Counted from the first letter of the stretch, positions 1 to 10,840 are shown. The stretch is 64,000 nucleotides of DNA from Datura wrightii (GCA_035772735.1 JASDFA010000016.1:148378501-148442500), one strand, 5' to 3'. The notes: generated from the sequence alone by a model not told the origin. Numbers and translations are program-made.

Positions 1-972
1 TTCGTTAACCCAAAGGACATCACCACAAACTCGTAGTGACCATACCTAGTTTTATATGCTATTTTTCAGTATGTCACTCTCTCTAACTCTTAACTGATGG
101 TACCCTGACCTGAGATCGATTTTTGAGAAACAACTGGCTCCCTGAAGTTGGTCAAACAGATCGTCAATTATGGGTAGAGGGTACTTGTTCTTAACTGCAA
201 CCTTGTTCAGCTGGCGGTAATCTATGCACATTCTGAGGGTACTGTCTTTCTTATGCACGAATAGCACTGGAGCACCCCAGGGAGAGATGCTGGTTCTAAT
301 AAAACCCTTATCAAGAAGATCCTTTAACTGCTCCTTCAGCTCCTTAAGCTCAGCTGGAGCCATTCTATGACGAGGGATGGAGATGGGTTGAGTGTCTGGG
401 AGGAGATCTATTTTGAAGTCTATATTTCGTTCAAGGGGAACTCCGGGAAGATCTTCAGGAAATACATCTGGAAACTCGCTGAAAACTGGAACTGACTGAA
501 TGGCTGGGGTCTCAGAGTTGGAATCCTTGACCCAAACCAGATGATATAGACATCCTTCAGAAATGAGTTTCTTGACCTTAAGGTAGGAAATAATCCTACC
601 CTTAGGCGCTGAGCTGCTTCCTGACCATTCTAACACTAGTTCATTCAGAAACTGTAACTTGACAACACTAGTTCTACAGTTGATTGAGGCATAGCGGGAG
701 TGTAACCAATCTATGCCAAGAATAAGGTTGATGTCGACCATGTCGAGCTCTACAAGATCAGCTAGAATGATTTTATTAAGTACAGAGACTGGGCAGTTTC
801 TATACACCCAATTGGCTCTAACTGACTTGCCAATGAGGGTGGAGACTGAGAATGGTTCTGAGAGGATTTCTAGACTGATATCGAACTGAACTGCTATGTA
901 GGGAGTCACAAACAAATGAGTGGCTCCTAGATCTAGGAGGGAATACACGTCTATATGGAAGAGACGTAACAT
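1..972 (-). pseudogene. F protease and N-terminal reverse transcriptase (pol fragment)
   Basis: The open part is 306 codons (52-972). Residues about 10-120 are a retropepsin-like domain with the active-site variant DLGAT near residue 14 and the ILGIDWL motif near residue 85. RT begins near residue 168 at EFPDVFPEDLPGVP and continues through the ISPWGAPVLFV and RMCIDYRQLN motifs to DLRSGYHQLRV. The frame then breaks near 58-66 by what looks like one extra A in an A-run. Beyond the break the other frame still encodes RT up to base 1. In F, gag and pol are separated by several stops, so no polyprotein can be made. The enzyme would copy element RNA into DNA in virus-like particles. Confidence 0.85.
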
Positions 973-1098
973 GCCAGTGACTAAGTCAGGTGAGCTTTCC
1001 TAATCCTGACGAGAAGATAGAGAATAGAAATGATTCTGGCACTGACCGCCATCTGTACATGATGCGTTGGCCTGCTGAAACTGGTCAACTTGCTGGAG

Positions 1099-2172
1099 TT
1101 ATTGAGGTAGTGGATTGTGATCTTCCCCATCCTTTTGACGGACATTCTTTAATTCGATGCTCGAGCTGTCCACAATCGAAACAGCCCTCCCTGCCTTGTA
1201 GACACTCTCTAGGATGATTCTTGTTGTACTTGGGGCAAACTGGATACCTGTTCCCTGTACTGTGAGCCTGAGACGGAGTGCCAGATGACCTACCCCTCCG
1301 ATCCCAGCAGGACCAAAAGGTTGGGGCGCTGGTTGAGCTAGGTTCTGGGGCTCTCTGCTATTGCCGCTATGAGCAGTTACCACCGCTAGATCTCTAATGA
1401 GCGAAATCTGAATGGCTAGTTCTTGCCCGCTTGTTCTTTCTCTCCATACCCTTCGCTTTTTAGCCTAAATTTGTTGGGCATAAACAATCAGGCTAGAAAG
1501 GTCCATGTCCTTGATCAGCATCGCGGTCTTGCACTCCTTGAGGACCTGAATAGATGCTCCATTAATGCACTTCAACATGCGATCCCTTGGCTTGGCTACC
1601 ATCTCTGGAACATACTTTGATATCCTGGTAAACTCCAGAGCATACTCCTCCACTATCCTATTGCCCTTTCGCAAGTTCATAAACTCTTCCATCTTCGCCT
1701 CCCTCACCTCCTGAGGGAAAATCCTATCCAAGAAAGCCGTGTGGAACTCTTCCCACTCCACCGGTCCTACTTCCGCTAGCCATCCCTCTTTCCACTGCTC
1801 CTACCACACCTAGGCTAACCCTTTCAGCTGGTAGGCAGCCAAGGCACTCTACGAGGGACTGACACCCATAATCCAGGTGATCTTTTTAGTTTCATCTACA
1901 AACTCTTATGGGTACTCTCCCACTTTTGTTCCATTAAAATTTGGAGGATTTATTCGGGGTAAAATCCCACACACGAGCAGCTGTTGCGGACCATTTGTGG
2001 CTACTGGAACCACCTGTTGATTCACCTGATTGGTGACTGTCTGAAGGAGCAGCTAGATAGCCGCTCTGAATTCTATAGTGGACACTGTGTCATCCTAAGG
2101 GGCTGCTGGAGCTGGTGGGGTAGGTCTGTTGGCGTTGCCAGCCCTTCTTCCATTACCGCATTTAGGAGGTAT
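1099..2172 (-). pseudogene. F gag (capsid and nucleocapsid), degenerate
   Basis: The capsid part (about 1465-1761) has the Retrotrans_gag signature, with WEEFHTAFLDRIFP followed by EYALEFTRISKYVPEM. Further downstream at 1142-1183 is an intact zinc knuckle, CFDCGQLEHRIKEC, which fits C-x2-C-x4-H-x4-C. The N-terminus reads PPKCGNGRRAG and would start at 2172-2170, but that codon is now ATA instead of ATG, a G-to-A-type change. Several stops interrupt the frame. Gag would form the particle and bind element RNA. The family call is firm; the exact ends are inferred. Confidence 0.75.
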
Positions 2173-2379
2173 GGTTCACTGAAATGAAATAGAGCACGAG
2201 TTAGAAAGGTGTTTCTGAAATTGAACTTTAACGCACGATAATAAATAAGAACAAAAGGGAATTATTTCCTAATAACATCTCGTAGCCTCCTCTTCATAAG
2301 GGGGGCACACTTCACACCCATGAAAAGGACTCTACTCAATGTGGGCTTCAAACTTTTCGAGGATACTCTAAACCTAGTG

Positions 2380-2394
2380 CTCTAATACCAAGTT
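2380..2394 (-). other. F primer binding site (initiator-Met type)
   Basis: Directly inside the LTR end (GCGTGACA, read on minus) comes AACTTGGTATTAGAGCA. It matches the usual plant iMet primer site TGGTATCAGAGC with one C-to-T change. This fixes the element's direction and the LTR edge at 2395. Confidence 0.75.
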
Positions 2395-3487
2395 TGTCAC
2401 GCCCCGAGCCTACACCCTGGACGTAACACGATGCTTGAAGCCACAAGTGACCCAAGTCAACCCTTGGTCTACCATTCACTAATATTCTGAGTAAACATGC
2501 ACAACGAAAATTTAAAATAATAACATCAAAGCATTTTTAAGAATATTTAAAAACTAAAAATAGAGAGTTAAACTATCTGAAGTGACTCTGAAATCAAGTC
2601 TGGTCTGAAAGCTATCTAATTGAGGAGTTGCTGGGACAAGCCCCCAGCTAACTCTAAGTCTAACTAAAATAATGACTCAACTAAAGACTGAAAAGCAAGG
2701 CCCTCGAATGATGAGGACTCATACTTCGGCTGCAACGGAGGAGGATCTGGATCGCAACGGCTAACAATGCTGAGTCTGGGAACCTGCAGCTGTATCATGA
2801 AACGATATAACATAAAAGTATACGTCAGTACTTTGAACGTACTGAGTAAGTGAGAGAAACATGAATAATATAATAGAACTAGTAACTGAACTGATATGAC
2901 ATGAAATGACCAACTGAAATGCTAAAAACTGATACAACTGGTGTAAAACTAATATGGTAAAAAATGACCCTAATTGATGGTCATAAACATGTCCTAAGTC
3001 TAATATACTGAGTCTGAAATATTGCACTGAACTGATCTGGACTGAAGAATCTGAGAGTAGACTGTACTGACTAGTGGGAGAGTTTGTAACCGACATATAA
3101 CCACGTGAGCTAGATGTGGAGTACGATGTATACGCCCCACCAGTAGGACCCAATATACCTTGCCAGGGTATGAAGGCATGAAATGGGTGATCACAAAAGT
3201 CTGGGGCCATTCAGGCCAAAAATCTATAACTGCAACCTACACTGGCAACGTAGTTCTGGGAACCTGGGTGCGCTGGAACCCTGGTCCTCTTGGTGCTAAG
3301 TCCTACTCCTACTGGAAAACCTATACTGATCTACTAGACTGATAGCTCGAAACTGGGGTCCAAGACTAGTCAGGGGCATATAACTCCAAGTACCCTGAGA
3401 GTCTTAGCGGACCAGATTTTGAAACTGGGTTCTAGACTGGTCAGAGCTGCTTATTTCGAAGCTTCGTAATCATCTAAGAACAACATG
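2395..3487 (-). repeat. F 5' LTR, truncated
   Basis: On the plus strand it starts TGTCACGCCCCGAGCC, the complement of a chromovirus LTR end. It shares blocks with S1, for example the run around 'atatcatgaaacgatata'. Diverged short repeats containing GAAACTGGG occur at about 3345-3440. Only about 1.1 kb is present, against about 2.6 kb for the related LTRs S1 and E, and the U3 start is missing. I see no gene in it; short open frames here are chance. Confidence 0.7.
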
Positions 3488-3489
3488 AC

Positions 3490-4547
3490 ATCGAAACTGG
3501 GGTATTTATGGGGTATTTGGACATGATACAGGCCACCAAAGTTGTTCTGTCTGCACTGAGGGTATTGTCATTAACCTTTGGTGCCAATTGGTGGTGCACT
3601 AACGTCCAGTAGGCCTTTGCTATGAAATTTAAGGAATTCTTTCTGACTTGCTTGCCGATAGTGACCCACTCTGCCTCTTCTTTGTCCTGAGCGATCACGT
3701 CGAATAAATATTGTATCTTCCTTCACCTCTTATCAAGGCTGAGCTGCTTGATCTGTTTCTAAGCTTCCACCTGATATTCATATTCTGGCGTAGCATGTGG
3801 TGGTATGAACTGGGGCCCATATAATATCTGATAAATAGTGCGCTCAAGTATATCAGCGTCTCAACCTCTTACCAAGATGCTCTCCAGCTTGGGCTGATCT
3901 TTCAACTTCTGCCCCTATTTCACCTTTTGCTCCATGTTTGCCAAATAGTTGGCGTAGAACTCCCAAAAGATTTCTTAAGTCTATCAGTCCAGGGCCCTAG
4001 CCATCCACTCAAATCCATATAATCTTAATATCAACTTCATCTCCTACACCTCGTTCAATGAATTTTTGAGGATCCACAATTCTTCTTGAATACTTCCCCT
4101 AGGTTTGTTCTTAGTGGTGAGAGCAATGCCCTGTTCATATATCTCCTGGGCTCCTGGTACTCTCCACCGGATGGTGCGGTTCTCCCTAGGCGGAGTCTGC
4201 TCCTACTTGGCATTTGGTGCCTCCTCCTTTAATCCGGGTGAACTACTTGTATCTCCGGATTGGGCCTCCACAGACCTCTCTTCTTCATTAGAGCCAATTC
4301 CTGAATCTTGAGCTTTTTCCTCTGATCCTTCCTCAGACTGGGGAGCACCGATAGATATGGAAGTGGCCACCATGGCCTGGGCTTTTGCCTTCGCCCTAGT
4401 GGTTCGAGTCCTATTAATATCTGATGTATCAACCCTATATTCCTCTAATGAACCACTAGGGGAGTTGCCCGCTTGATCGAATTCAGAAGTCTCATCAAGC
4501 AATGTCCTCCGAGCAGTTGCCTTTGATGCTTTACGCTTCATCGTCAT
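3490..4547 (-). pseudogene. A TP32 ORF ('putative plant transposon protein' type), truncated
   Basis: The start is chosen at 4547 (MTMKRKASKATARR), six bases after a strong 3' splice site. The N-terminal part (to 4203) is basic, then Ser/Thr- and Glu-rich. Frames shift between about 3700 and 4200. At 3500-3698 the conserved core reappears as FIAKAYWTLVHHQLAP, then DNTLSADRTTLVACIM and YPIN. The same core is seen in B, C and D. From memory this matches the Pfam family described as putative plant transposon protein. Its function is unknown; I see no transposase catalytic motif. The end is lost at the junction with F. Confidence 0.65.
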
Positions 4548-4552
4548 TTTAC

Positions 4553-5364
4553 CTGTGGAAAAAAGGGTTAGAATTCTATATCTAAGAAAAATAAAGCAAG
4601 AAAAAATTCCTCTGTAGTTTATCACAGGTCAACATTGTGGGTCATTCCATGGAGGTACAATTCGTACTGAGACCCATAATATCTTAGGCCAATATTACGC
4701 CTTCGAGGTATGACTCGTACCATGAAGGTACAGTCGGTACCACAAATTGTATAAGGATGCCCCATTACAACAGTTGTTCTGTATTTTACCACGACTCATG
4801 GTACGACTAGTAAGTCGATTCCACGAGTCGTAGGAAGGATCGTACTATCACTTGTGGACTTGACCCTTTTCATATTCTTGGTACGACTGTTAGGTACGAC
4901 TTATAGCAGTAAACCACGAGTCGTACTAGGATTCGTACCTCATGATTATTTCAAATTTGTCTTGAGACAGTCCCAATGAGCCTTCCTACGAGTCGTAGTA
5001 TGAAACCACGAGTCGTAGGAAATCTTGTGAAGCCTGTCCCTACCTTAATTTTTGGTTCAGTTCGTAGGGGGTTTCAGTTTAAGGTTGGGTACTCAGAATT
5101 CCCCATCCAAGCATGCATTTAACAATTTTTACAGCTACCCATTCCTCCCTTTTTAAATCACGACCCGTAACTTCAATTTTAACAATTCAATGCTCAATTT
5201 TTCAAGTTCAAGCCCCTACCCAGTCGCACACAACTTGTTTACATCCCTGATCATTGTCCTTTTTAAAAAAAACATTTCAAGCATTGAGAGGACTATCAGG
5301 GGGTTTAACCAGTTTGCATCAAGCACGAAAGTTATATCTATCAATTTTAAAGAAATATACTTAC
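4553..5364 (-). other. Predicted intron in the leader of A TP32
   Basis: Read on minus, the donor is ATTCAG|GTAAGTATAT, a textbook plant 5' splice site at 5365/5364. The acceptor is CTAACCCTTTTTTCCACAG at 4553, with a branch-point-like CTAAC, a pyrimidine run and CAG. The 812-nt intron ends six bases before the ATG. Element B shows the matching parts in the same positions. Splicing is predicted from motifs only. Confidence 0.6.
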
Positions 5365-5945
5365 CTGAATGCTGATACTTCAATTGTCAATCAAGAATAG
5401 GGGTGTGATTGGTGTTTTCAGTGTAATCTGAGCAAGACTTTGATCAATTGATTTTTGTAGTTGAGTTAAAGGTGTGAGGGAGTAGTGAGTTTAGGTTTTG
5501 AGAGCGTGGGAGAAGGGTACGATTCATTTGAGCTTATATAGGTTATAGGGCCAATTTTTAAAAATCTGGGTCGAGTCGGGTAAATTTAAAATTTTTGACC
5601 CATCACAACTCATACCACGAGTCATAGGAAACTCGTCCCTTGGACCCATAATAGAGAGACTGCGAGACTTACTTGTGGACGTACGAGTACATCTTACGAC
5701 TTGTATAATGGGGGTATGATTCATACTATAACTCATAGGTCTTTCTTTTCATTGTTGTCCATGCCTTGCATATTTCATAGCCACAATGAGTACTATGACC
5801 TGTACAATGAGGTTACAAGTCGTAGGGCCAACCGTACCCTGAACTAATGCACTGAAATATATTTCTGATTTTCACCATGATTATGTGCTACGACTCATAC
5901 AACCCTCTCACGAGTCATACTGAGACCCGTAGCACCTGCCTGTTC
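4651..5945. repeat. A internal palindromic word block (ACGAGTCGT)
   Basis: The word ACGAGTCGT occurs exactly at 4823, 4916, 4988 and 5008. Many near-copies in both orientations (tacgactcat, gtacgactg, tacgagtac) lie at 4651-5022 and 5605-5945. The same kind of word fills the U3 part of A's own LTR (9770-10260). The block surrounds the predicted TATA box and lies partly in the predicted intron. Confidence 0.65.
5534..5540 (-). promoter_or_regulatory. Predicted internal TATA box for A TP32
   Basis: On minus the sequence reads AACCTATATAAGCTC, followed within about 30 bases by pyrimidine-rich CCCTTCTCCCACGC. It lies about 170 bases upstream of the splice donor, between two word-block stretches. 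In A's LTR the same order (words, then TATA) is seen. Element B has a TATA in the matching place. Confidence 0.5.
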
Positions 5946-6007
5946 AGCAATTTTTCTGCCACCTATTTTTGTTTCCCCTACACACTGAACACATATAAGT
6001 TAATTAA

Positions 6008-6145
6008 CTTGGGTTGCCTCCCAAGAAGCGCTTGATTTAACATCGAGACACGACGCAGGTGGTCCGGTTACTCAGAATTCACCAAACCACTAGTTGGGTT
6101 TCCTCCCAAGAAGTGTCTGATTTAATGCCGCAGCACGATGCAAGT
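6008..6145 (-). other. Hairpin block after A protease, two copies
   Basis: On minus, CTTGGGAGGCAACCCAAG forms a 6-bp stem (CTTGGG/CCCAAG) with a 6-base loop. A second, diverged copy lies at 6095-6145 (TTGGGAGGAAACCCAA). Element B has one copy at 54119-54137. From memory this block is common downstream of pol in Athila-type elements, so here it may mark where pol has been lost. Confidence 0.6.
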
Positions 6146-6275
6146 CTCTTGACTATTCAGATTTCGTCAAGGAACTCAGATTCATCTTCTATTATTGAGA
6201 CAACTCTGTACTCCTTCGGTTGCTTGGTTGACCAGTAGACATTGAAGGTGACCTCTTCTTTATTGAGTCTGAACT

Positions 6276-6839
6276 TCAATAGCCAGTCTCCACATCTACT
6301 AATGCTCTACCAGTGGCAAGGAATTGTGGCCCCAAAATGATGGAGACCTCACAATCAACCTCGCAATCAAGGATCACGAAGTCTATTGGGAATATGAATC
6401 TATTGACCTTGACAACCACATCGAACAGGATTCCCACAGGCTTCTTCACAGTTCTACCGGCCATTAGTAGCCACATGGCAGTCGGTGTGGGGGCTTTTGA
6501 GCCCAGCTGCTCAAACACAGCCAATGGCATCAGATTGATGCTTGCTCCCAAATAACAGAGTGCCCTTACAAACTCAACATTGCCAATTGTGCATGGAATA
6601 GTAAAGGCACCTGGATATTCCTTCTTTTGGGCAAGGACTCGTGAGGCTATAGCACCAAAATGATGTATATTATCAATGGGCTCATAGCTCAAGGACCCGT
6701 TCTTCGTCACAAGTTCCTTCATAAACTTGGCATATCTCGGCATCTGTTCCAATGCCTCCACTAATGTTATGTTTAGAGATAATTGTTTGAGCATTGACAA
6801 GAATTTCTGAAACTTACCATTCTCCTCCTTCTTCTTCAT
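6276..6839 (-). pseudogene. A retropepsin (gag-protease C-terminal part)
   Basis: The frame is 187 codons open. The text EALEQMPRYAKFMKELV is followed by HFGAIASRVLAQKKEYPGAF and the active-site region ALCYLGASINLMPLAVF. It then runs through KKPVGILFDVVVKV to DFVILDCEVD and SIILGPQFLATGRALVDVE, all typical of Athila-type protease. In element B the same site reads DLDAS, so the catalytic Asp appears to be replaced by Tyr here (CYLGAS). The enzyme would process the gag polyprotein. It sits just downstream of gag and is followed by the hairpin block and not by RT. Confidence 0.75.
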
Positions 6840-6908
6840 TCTTTGAGGGAACGGTGGCGGTGGTCATGGAATAGCCTAGTAAATTTGCGTAGCTCCTTGC
6901 TTTTCTCC

Positions 6909-8570
6909 TTATTCAGCTTCATGCTCGTTTTCAACATTTGGAACCTCAGTCAAGTCAACATCCTCATTATACTCCTTCTCAGCAATATCTTTTTTATATT
7001 CAATCACGCTTTCTTTCTTCTTTTTAATTAAAACTGGTAGAGAGGGGTCAATCGTGGTCTTGCCACTCCAAGTCATCATAGCCATGTAGTGACCATCATT
7101 CTTTAGATTTTGGAATATGTTTCTAGGTAGTGTACCCTTTTTCCTAGGGTTCATAGAAGCTGACAGTTGCCCTAGCTGCTGTTCGATCTGCTTGATAGCC
7201 GTAGCATGTGACTCCATTCTCTTACCCATGCTTGATATATCTCACGGATGTCTTTTAGCTGATCATCTATGGATCTCACCTTTTTTAGCATCTCAGCCAT
7301 CATGCTCTCTAACTTTGACTGTCCAGTCTCCGCCTCAGGTGCATTAGGAGGCACGTATAATCCAGCTCGATCGTTGCGGTAACTGTCATTCCTTCTCCAA
7401 TCTCCCTCACCCTCACGACCTTGGCTTCTATCTCTGTACCCATTTCAATTGTAATTGACTTATATTGGTTCCGACCATGGTTTCTAGAACCTTGGTACCA
7501 AGTGTCTTGTCCAGACCTTTGGGCGTGGGCTCGGAAACCTGTCACCTGGTTGTCCAAGAAGTTTTCCTCCTCCTCAAAATCTGAGTGGTCCAGCCCTAGC
7601 TCCTGTCCTTATGTCCCCACTGCATTCACCTTTCTATCTCCAACTCCCATGATGTGCTTAGTAAGCAAATCCAACGATGTGCGCATATGAGCCAATTCCT
7701 AGTCACGTTTTTCTTCTTTCTGTCATTAGTCTGCAGTCAAACCAACAACATACGTACCAGCCGCTACTTCTGCTTCCTGAGTGTGCCATGCTTTATTTGC
7801 CTTGGTTACTCTATCTAGAATTATGGCATCTTGCTCCCAGGTGTGGCTCATTAGTGCTCCTCCCACCACTGTATCTGCTACTGCTTTTGTACTATTGTTC
7901 AGTGATCTATAGAAAATCTAGAAATAGACTGCATCAGAAAATATGGTCTGGGCACTTGGTCAACTTCTTCTTGAACCTCAACCAGGTCTCATGAAGTGCC
8001 TCAGTCTTCAGTTGTTGAAAATTGTAGATCTCATCTTTAAGCTGCAGCATCTTGGAGGGTGGAAAGAATCTCTCTAGGAAAGCTTGCTTGAGCTCCCTCC
8101 AGTTGGTAATGGAGTCATTGGGCAACACCGATAACCATAATGTGGCCTTCCCAGAAAGACAAAAGGAAAGAGTCTTAGTAGTATAGAATCCTGGCTAACT
8201 CCGGACAACCTGTAAGCCTTGCATATTCCAACAAAGTTCATCAGGTGCAGGTTGGCATCATCAGTTGCGTGAAAACTAAACACCCCTTTCATGTTCAATA
8301 ACTGGATCATGGTGCTAGTGATATCAAATTTTGCACCAGTAGGTAGTGGTGGTACGATAGCTCTGGTTGACCCGACTTCATAAATGTTCGGGTCATCTTC
8401 ATCAAAGAACTGAGAGGCATATCTTTGGACTCTGTTGCCCCTTCCATGGCGACCAATATTAACAACCTCATCTAGAGCATCCTCCGCATCCTAAAGTGTA
8501 GCTTGCCAAGCTAGGTCGGCTAGCCTAGCTACTTCAGCAATACGGTATCTCTTTGGTCTTGGTTTTCCAT
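6909..8570 (-). pseudogene. A gag (Athila-type), degenerate
   Basis: Pieces in several frames read in the expected order. First comes IQLLNMKGVFSFHATDDANL. The core Retrotrans_gag stretch is ITNWRELKQAFLERFFPPSK, then LRFKKKLTKCPDH. Next is a Gly/Arg/Asn-rich linker. Last come a coiled-coil-like ESMMAEMLKKVRSIDDQL and MNPRKKGTLPRN. A likely start is near 8565 (MENQDQR). Stops and shifts make it non-functional. Element B gag is the close, better-preserved match. Confidence 0.75.
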
Positions 8571-8748
8571 CTTTTGCAGTGTTCTTTTGAGTTCGAGATC
8601 CAATAGATTCAGGGGGTTTCCATTTCAATGAGTACTTGGCATTTACCAAGAAACAACCTATGGATATTCAAAAACAAAAACAAAAACGTAATTCAGGAAA
8701 CAACAACCAAAAGAAAAATACAAGAAATTAATCTAATCTTAGTTGTAT

Positions 8749-8766
8749 TCCCCGGCAACAGCGCAA
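8749..8766 (-). other. A primer binding site (tRNA-Asp type)
   Basis: On minus, TTGCGCTGTTGCCGGGGA lies three bases inside the LTR end TTATCA. It resembles the plant tRNA-Asp 3' end complement TGGCGCCGTTGCCGGGGA used by Athila-type elements, with a few changes. Confidence 0.7.
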
Positions 8767-8771
8767 CCTTT

Positions 8772-10439
8772 TGATAACACTCAAACTCACACTTCCTGAC
8801 AAAGTATGAAGAGGTCGTTATCAATAAAAAAACCCAACTAAGAGGTTGGGTCAAACTCACAAGGAATAGGGTAAGATCTAGACTAATGCCGGTAATTGAA
8901 CTTGTTGGTGAGTTATCTCCAAAGTGAGGGGTTTCAAAGAAAATAATATTAAAACAAGATTATATTTGTAAATTAAATCAAAATTTGAAAACAACTAGGA
9001 TAAGTGTTCCCATGGGTTCATACTAATTCGGGTATACAGACGTGATCAATCCCAAAGCTTACTTTTTAGAAATAATAACTAGGATTCATCCAAATGACTG
9101 GTTCGTCCCTATTGGATGACTATACTCAATCATTGGGTCAGGTCTCATGAGCGATTTCAAACTAACCGTTATCAATATGTTCCAAATTCAACTATCCTGC
9201 TACCATAGCTCAAGTTAATACAATGGTCAAAAAGACCAAGGCTTTGTTATAATTCTTTTTTCCTAATCTCTACTTTTCTAGGTTCAAGCAAGTAAAGAAT
9301 TCGGAAAAGTCCTAACATTGTACACCGTTAAGAAACACTTAAAGATGAAGAGAATACAATACAAGCATTTAGCATTGGTTTTGAATCACTTTTGTCTAAC
9401 CCTATTTTGTTAATCCATCATGGTTCCCACAACCCCTAGTTGTGGAGGTTTTAGCCTCTCATGGTTGTAAGATTACAATTTATATTCATAAAAAAACACA
9501 TAATTAAATACTTACAGCAACAATTGGAAGAAAACCAGATTTGAATATCAAAGAACAATCTCATGAACAATGTACGAAATCAAGAATTTGATCCCAAGAA
9601 TTGCTCCACAGAACTTGATAAAAATTCATAAAAATTATCCTTCACACGTTTACTACGTCGGTTCTGTCCTCGTCTAACTAAAATAAAACATAAAAGCAAT
9701 TTATATAGACATTAGAAACCTTTTCCAAAGCTAATAGGGAATTTTCCATATCTGGCGCCGATTGTGTCACGACTGCACCTATGAACCATAGTAGGATTGT
9801 ACAAGTCGTACCTATTTCTCATACAACCTTGGCTACTGTAGATTTGGCTAAGTGTTGTAAGACTGGTATGACTCGTACTATAGTCCTACAAGTCATACAA
9901 TGCTTTCGTGGTTTGGCCTTAAGAACTCTGACATCTTCTGAAATTCTCCATGAGTATTGTGGTACTACTCATACTCTCTATTGTGTATGAAGTTCTGCCA
10001 TGTATTGAGGCATCTTCTGAAGTTCACCATAGCTCATGGTATGGTTCGTATGTTGATGCTACGATCTGTAAGTCTATCCGTACCAAGAGTCTGCCTTGGT
10101 GCAATTTTCTCTGAACAATTCTACAACTCAAGTTACAGCTCATATCATCTTGGTACGGCTCGTACTGAGAGTCATATGTTGCCTTCCTCTCACTTCAGCC
10201 TTCTGACTTTCATCGCAGTTCACAGTACAGCTCGTACAATCAAGGTACGACTCCTACTAAGACTTGTACTTTGGCTGATTTTCTGCATTTTTAGGCTTCT
10301 TTTGCACATTTTTTCTCCAACACTTATTTTCCATAAAATCAAAGTAAATATGCCTCATATACATATAGACATACCTAAGTCCATGCTATTTTCTCAGTTT
10401 TAAGCGTCGAAAATGCTGTAAACTCATAATCGGCCATCA
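8772..10439 (-). repeat. A 5' LTR
   Basis: About 1.67 kb. On minus it begins TGATGGCCGATTATG (10439) and ends TTATCA (8772), right before the primer site. It has a word block at 9770-10260 (variants of tacgactcgtac), then a TATA box, then an AT-rich leader. The partner 3' LTR is absent, and no target duplication can be tested. Confidence 0.7.
9701..9707 (-). promoter_or_regulatory. Predicted TATA box in A LTR
   Basis: On minus, GTCTATATAAATTGC lies just downstream of the palindromic word block and about 730 bases into the LTR. The order of words then TATA is repeated upstream of A's TP32 ORF. Confidence 0.45.
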
Positions 10440-10751
10440 CTATTTCCTCTTAAGAAAAGCTTGAAGTTTCAACTCCCCATTTTTACTCAGTTTACTTTAG
10501 TATGCTTCTTGGTTTATATTTTCATTTCTTTATGATTGGGGATGTTTTGTATAGCATGCATGATAATCTTGATTTTTCCCTGTGCTCTATTTCCGCCATT
10601 ACCCAAATGTGTGCTCCCTATTGTTTATCTCGAAATTGATTTTGGTAGGTACATGTAGGTGGCCTTGAAAATGCAAAATGTCTGGGGAATTATCGTTTCA
10701 TATGACTTTTAATGCCTAAATATGATGTTTTATGCTATGAACTTGTACTTG

Positions 10752-10840
10752 AGGGTGAAGTCTGAGTAACCTGGTTGCTTGTGATAATTGATTTTTTCCA
10801 ATGATAGATTGGGTGACGTCTTTCTTAAGAGAAACTGTCA
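10752..10840 (+). other. D spacer conserved block
   Basis: Contains GGGTGAAGTCTGAGTAACC and CCAATGATAGATTGGGTGAC. The matching block lies in B's predicted intron on minus (53045-53131). A second, shorter copy of the ATGATAGAT-type block with a GTTCC..GGGAA pairing follows at about 10949-10992. The rest of 10440-11301 is noncoding. Confidence 0.55.

Larger units (their letters stand above)
1..3487 (-). mobile_element. Element F: truncated Ty3/gypsy chromovirus
   Basis: Read on the minus strand, this is a partial 5' LTR, a primer binding site, gag with a zinc knuckle, retropepsin and the start of reverse transcriptase. It leaves the window at base 1, so RNase H, integrase and the 3' LTR are not visible. 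The protein text matches the chromovirus (Tekay/Del-like) style seen in plants, and its LTR resembles S1 and the LTR of E. The upper boundary near 3487 is not a real LTR end: the TGT..ACACCCC start expected from the GGGGCGTGACA end is missing. F is therefore truncated where it meets element A. Confidence 0.8.
3488..10439 (-). mobile_element. Element A: pol-less Athila-like retrotransposon
   Basis: In minus-strand order it has an LTR (10439-8772), a tRNA-Asp-type primer site, gag, protease, a 1.7-kb spacer, then the TP32 ORF, cut off at about 3490 against element F. There is no RT, RNase H or integrase between protease (ends 6276) and TP32 (starts 4547). Element B shows the same arrangement with almost the same spacing, so this looks like the normal layout of the family. 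It would need another element's pol to move. The 3' noncoding segment and 3' LTR are lost. Confidence 0.75.

Noticed and set aside
2761..3210. 149-codon open frame on minus
   Set aside because: Lies wholly in the F LTR; no family resemblance and not kept in the related LTRs.
4651..5945. Regular short palindromes looking like a CRISPR-like array
   Set aside because: Words vary, spacing is irregular, both orientations are mixed, and it is plant retrotransposon DNA.
9957..10403. 148-codon open frame on plus
   Set aside because: Lies in the A LTR over the word block; not conserved in B, C or D LTRs.
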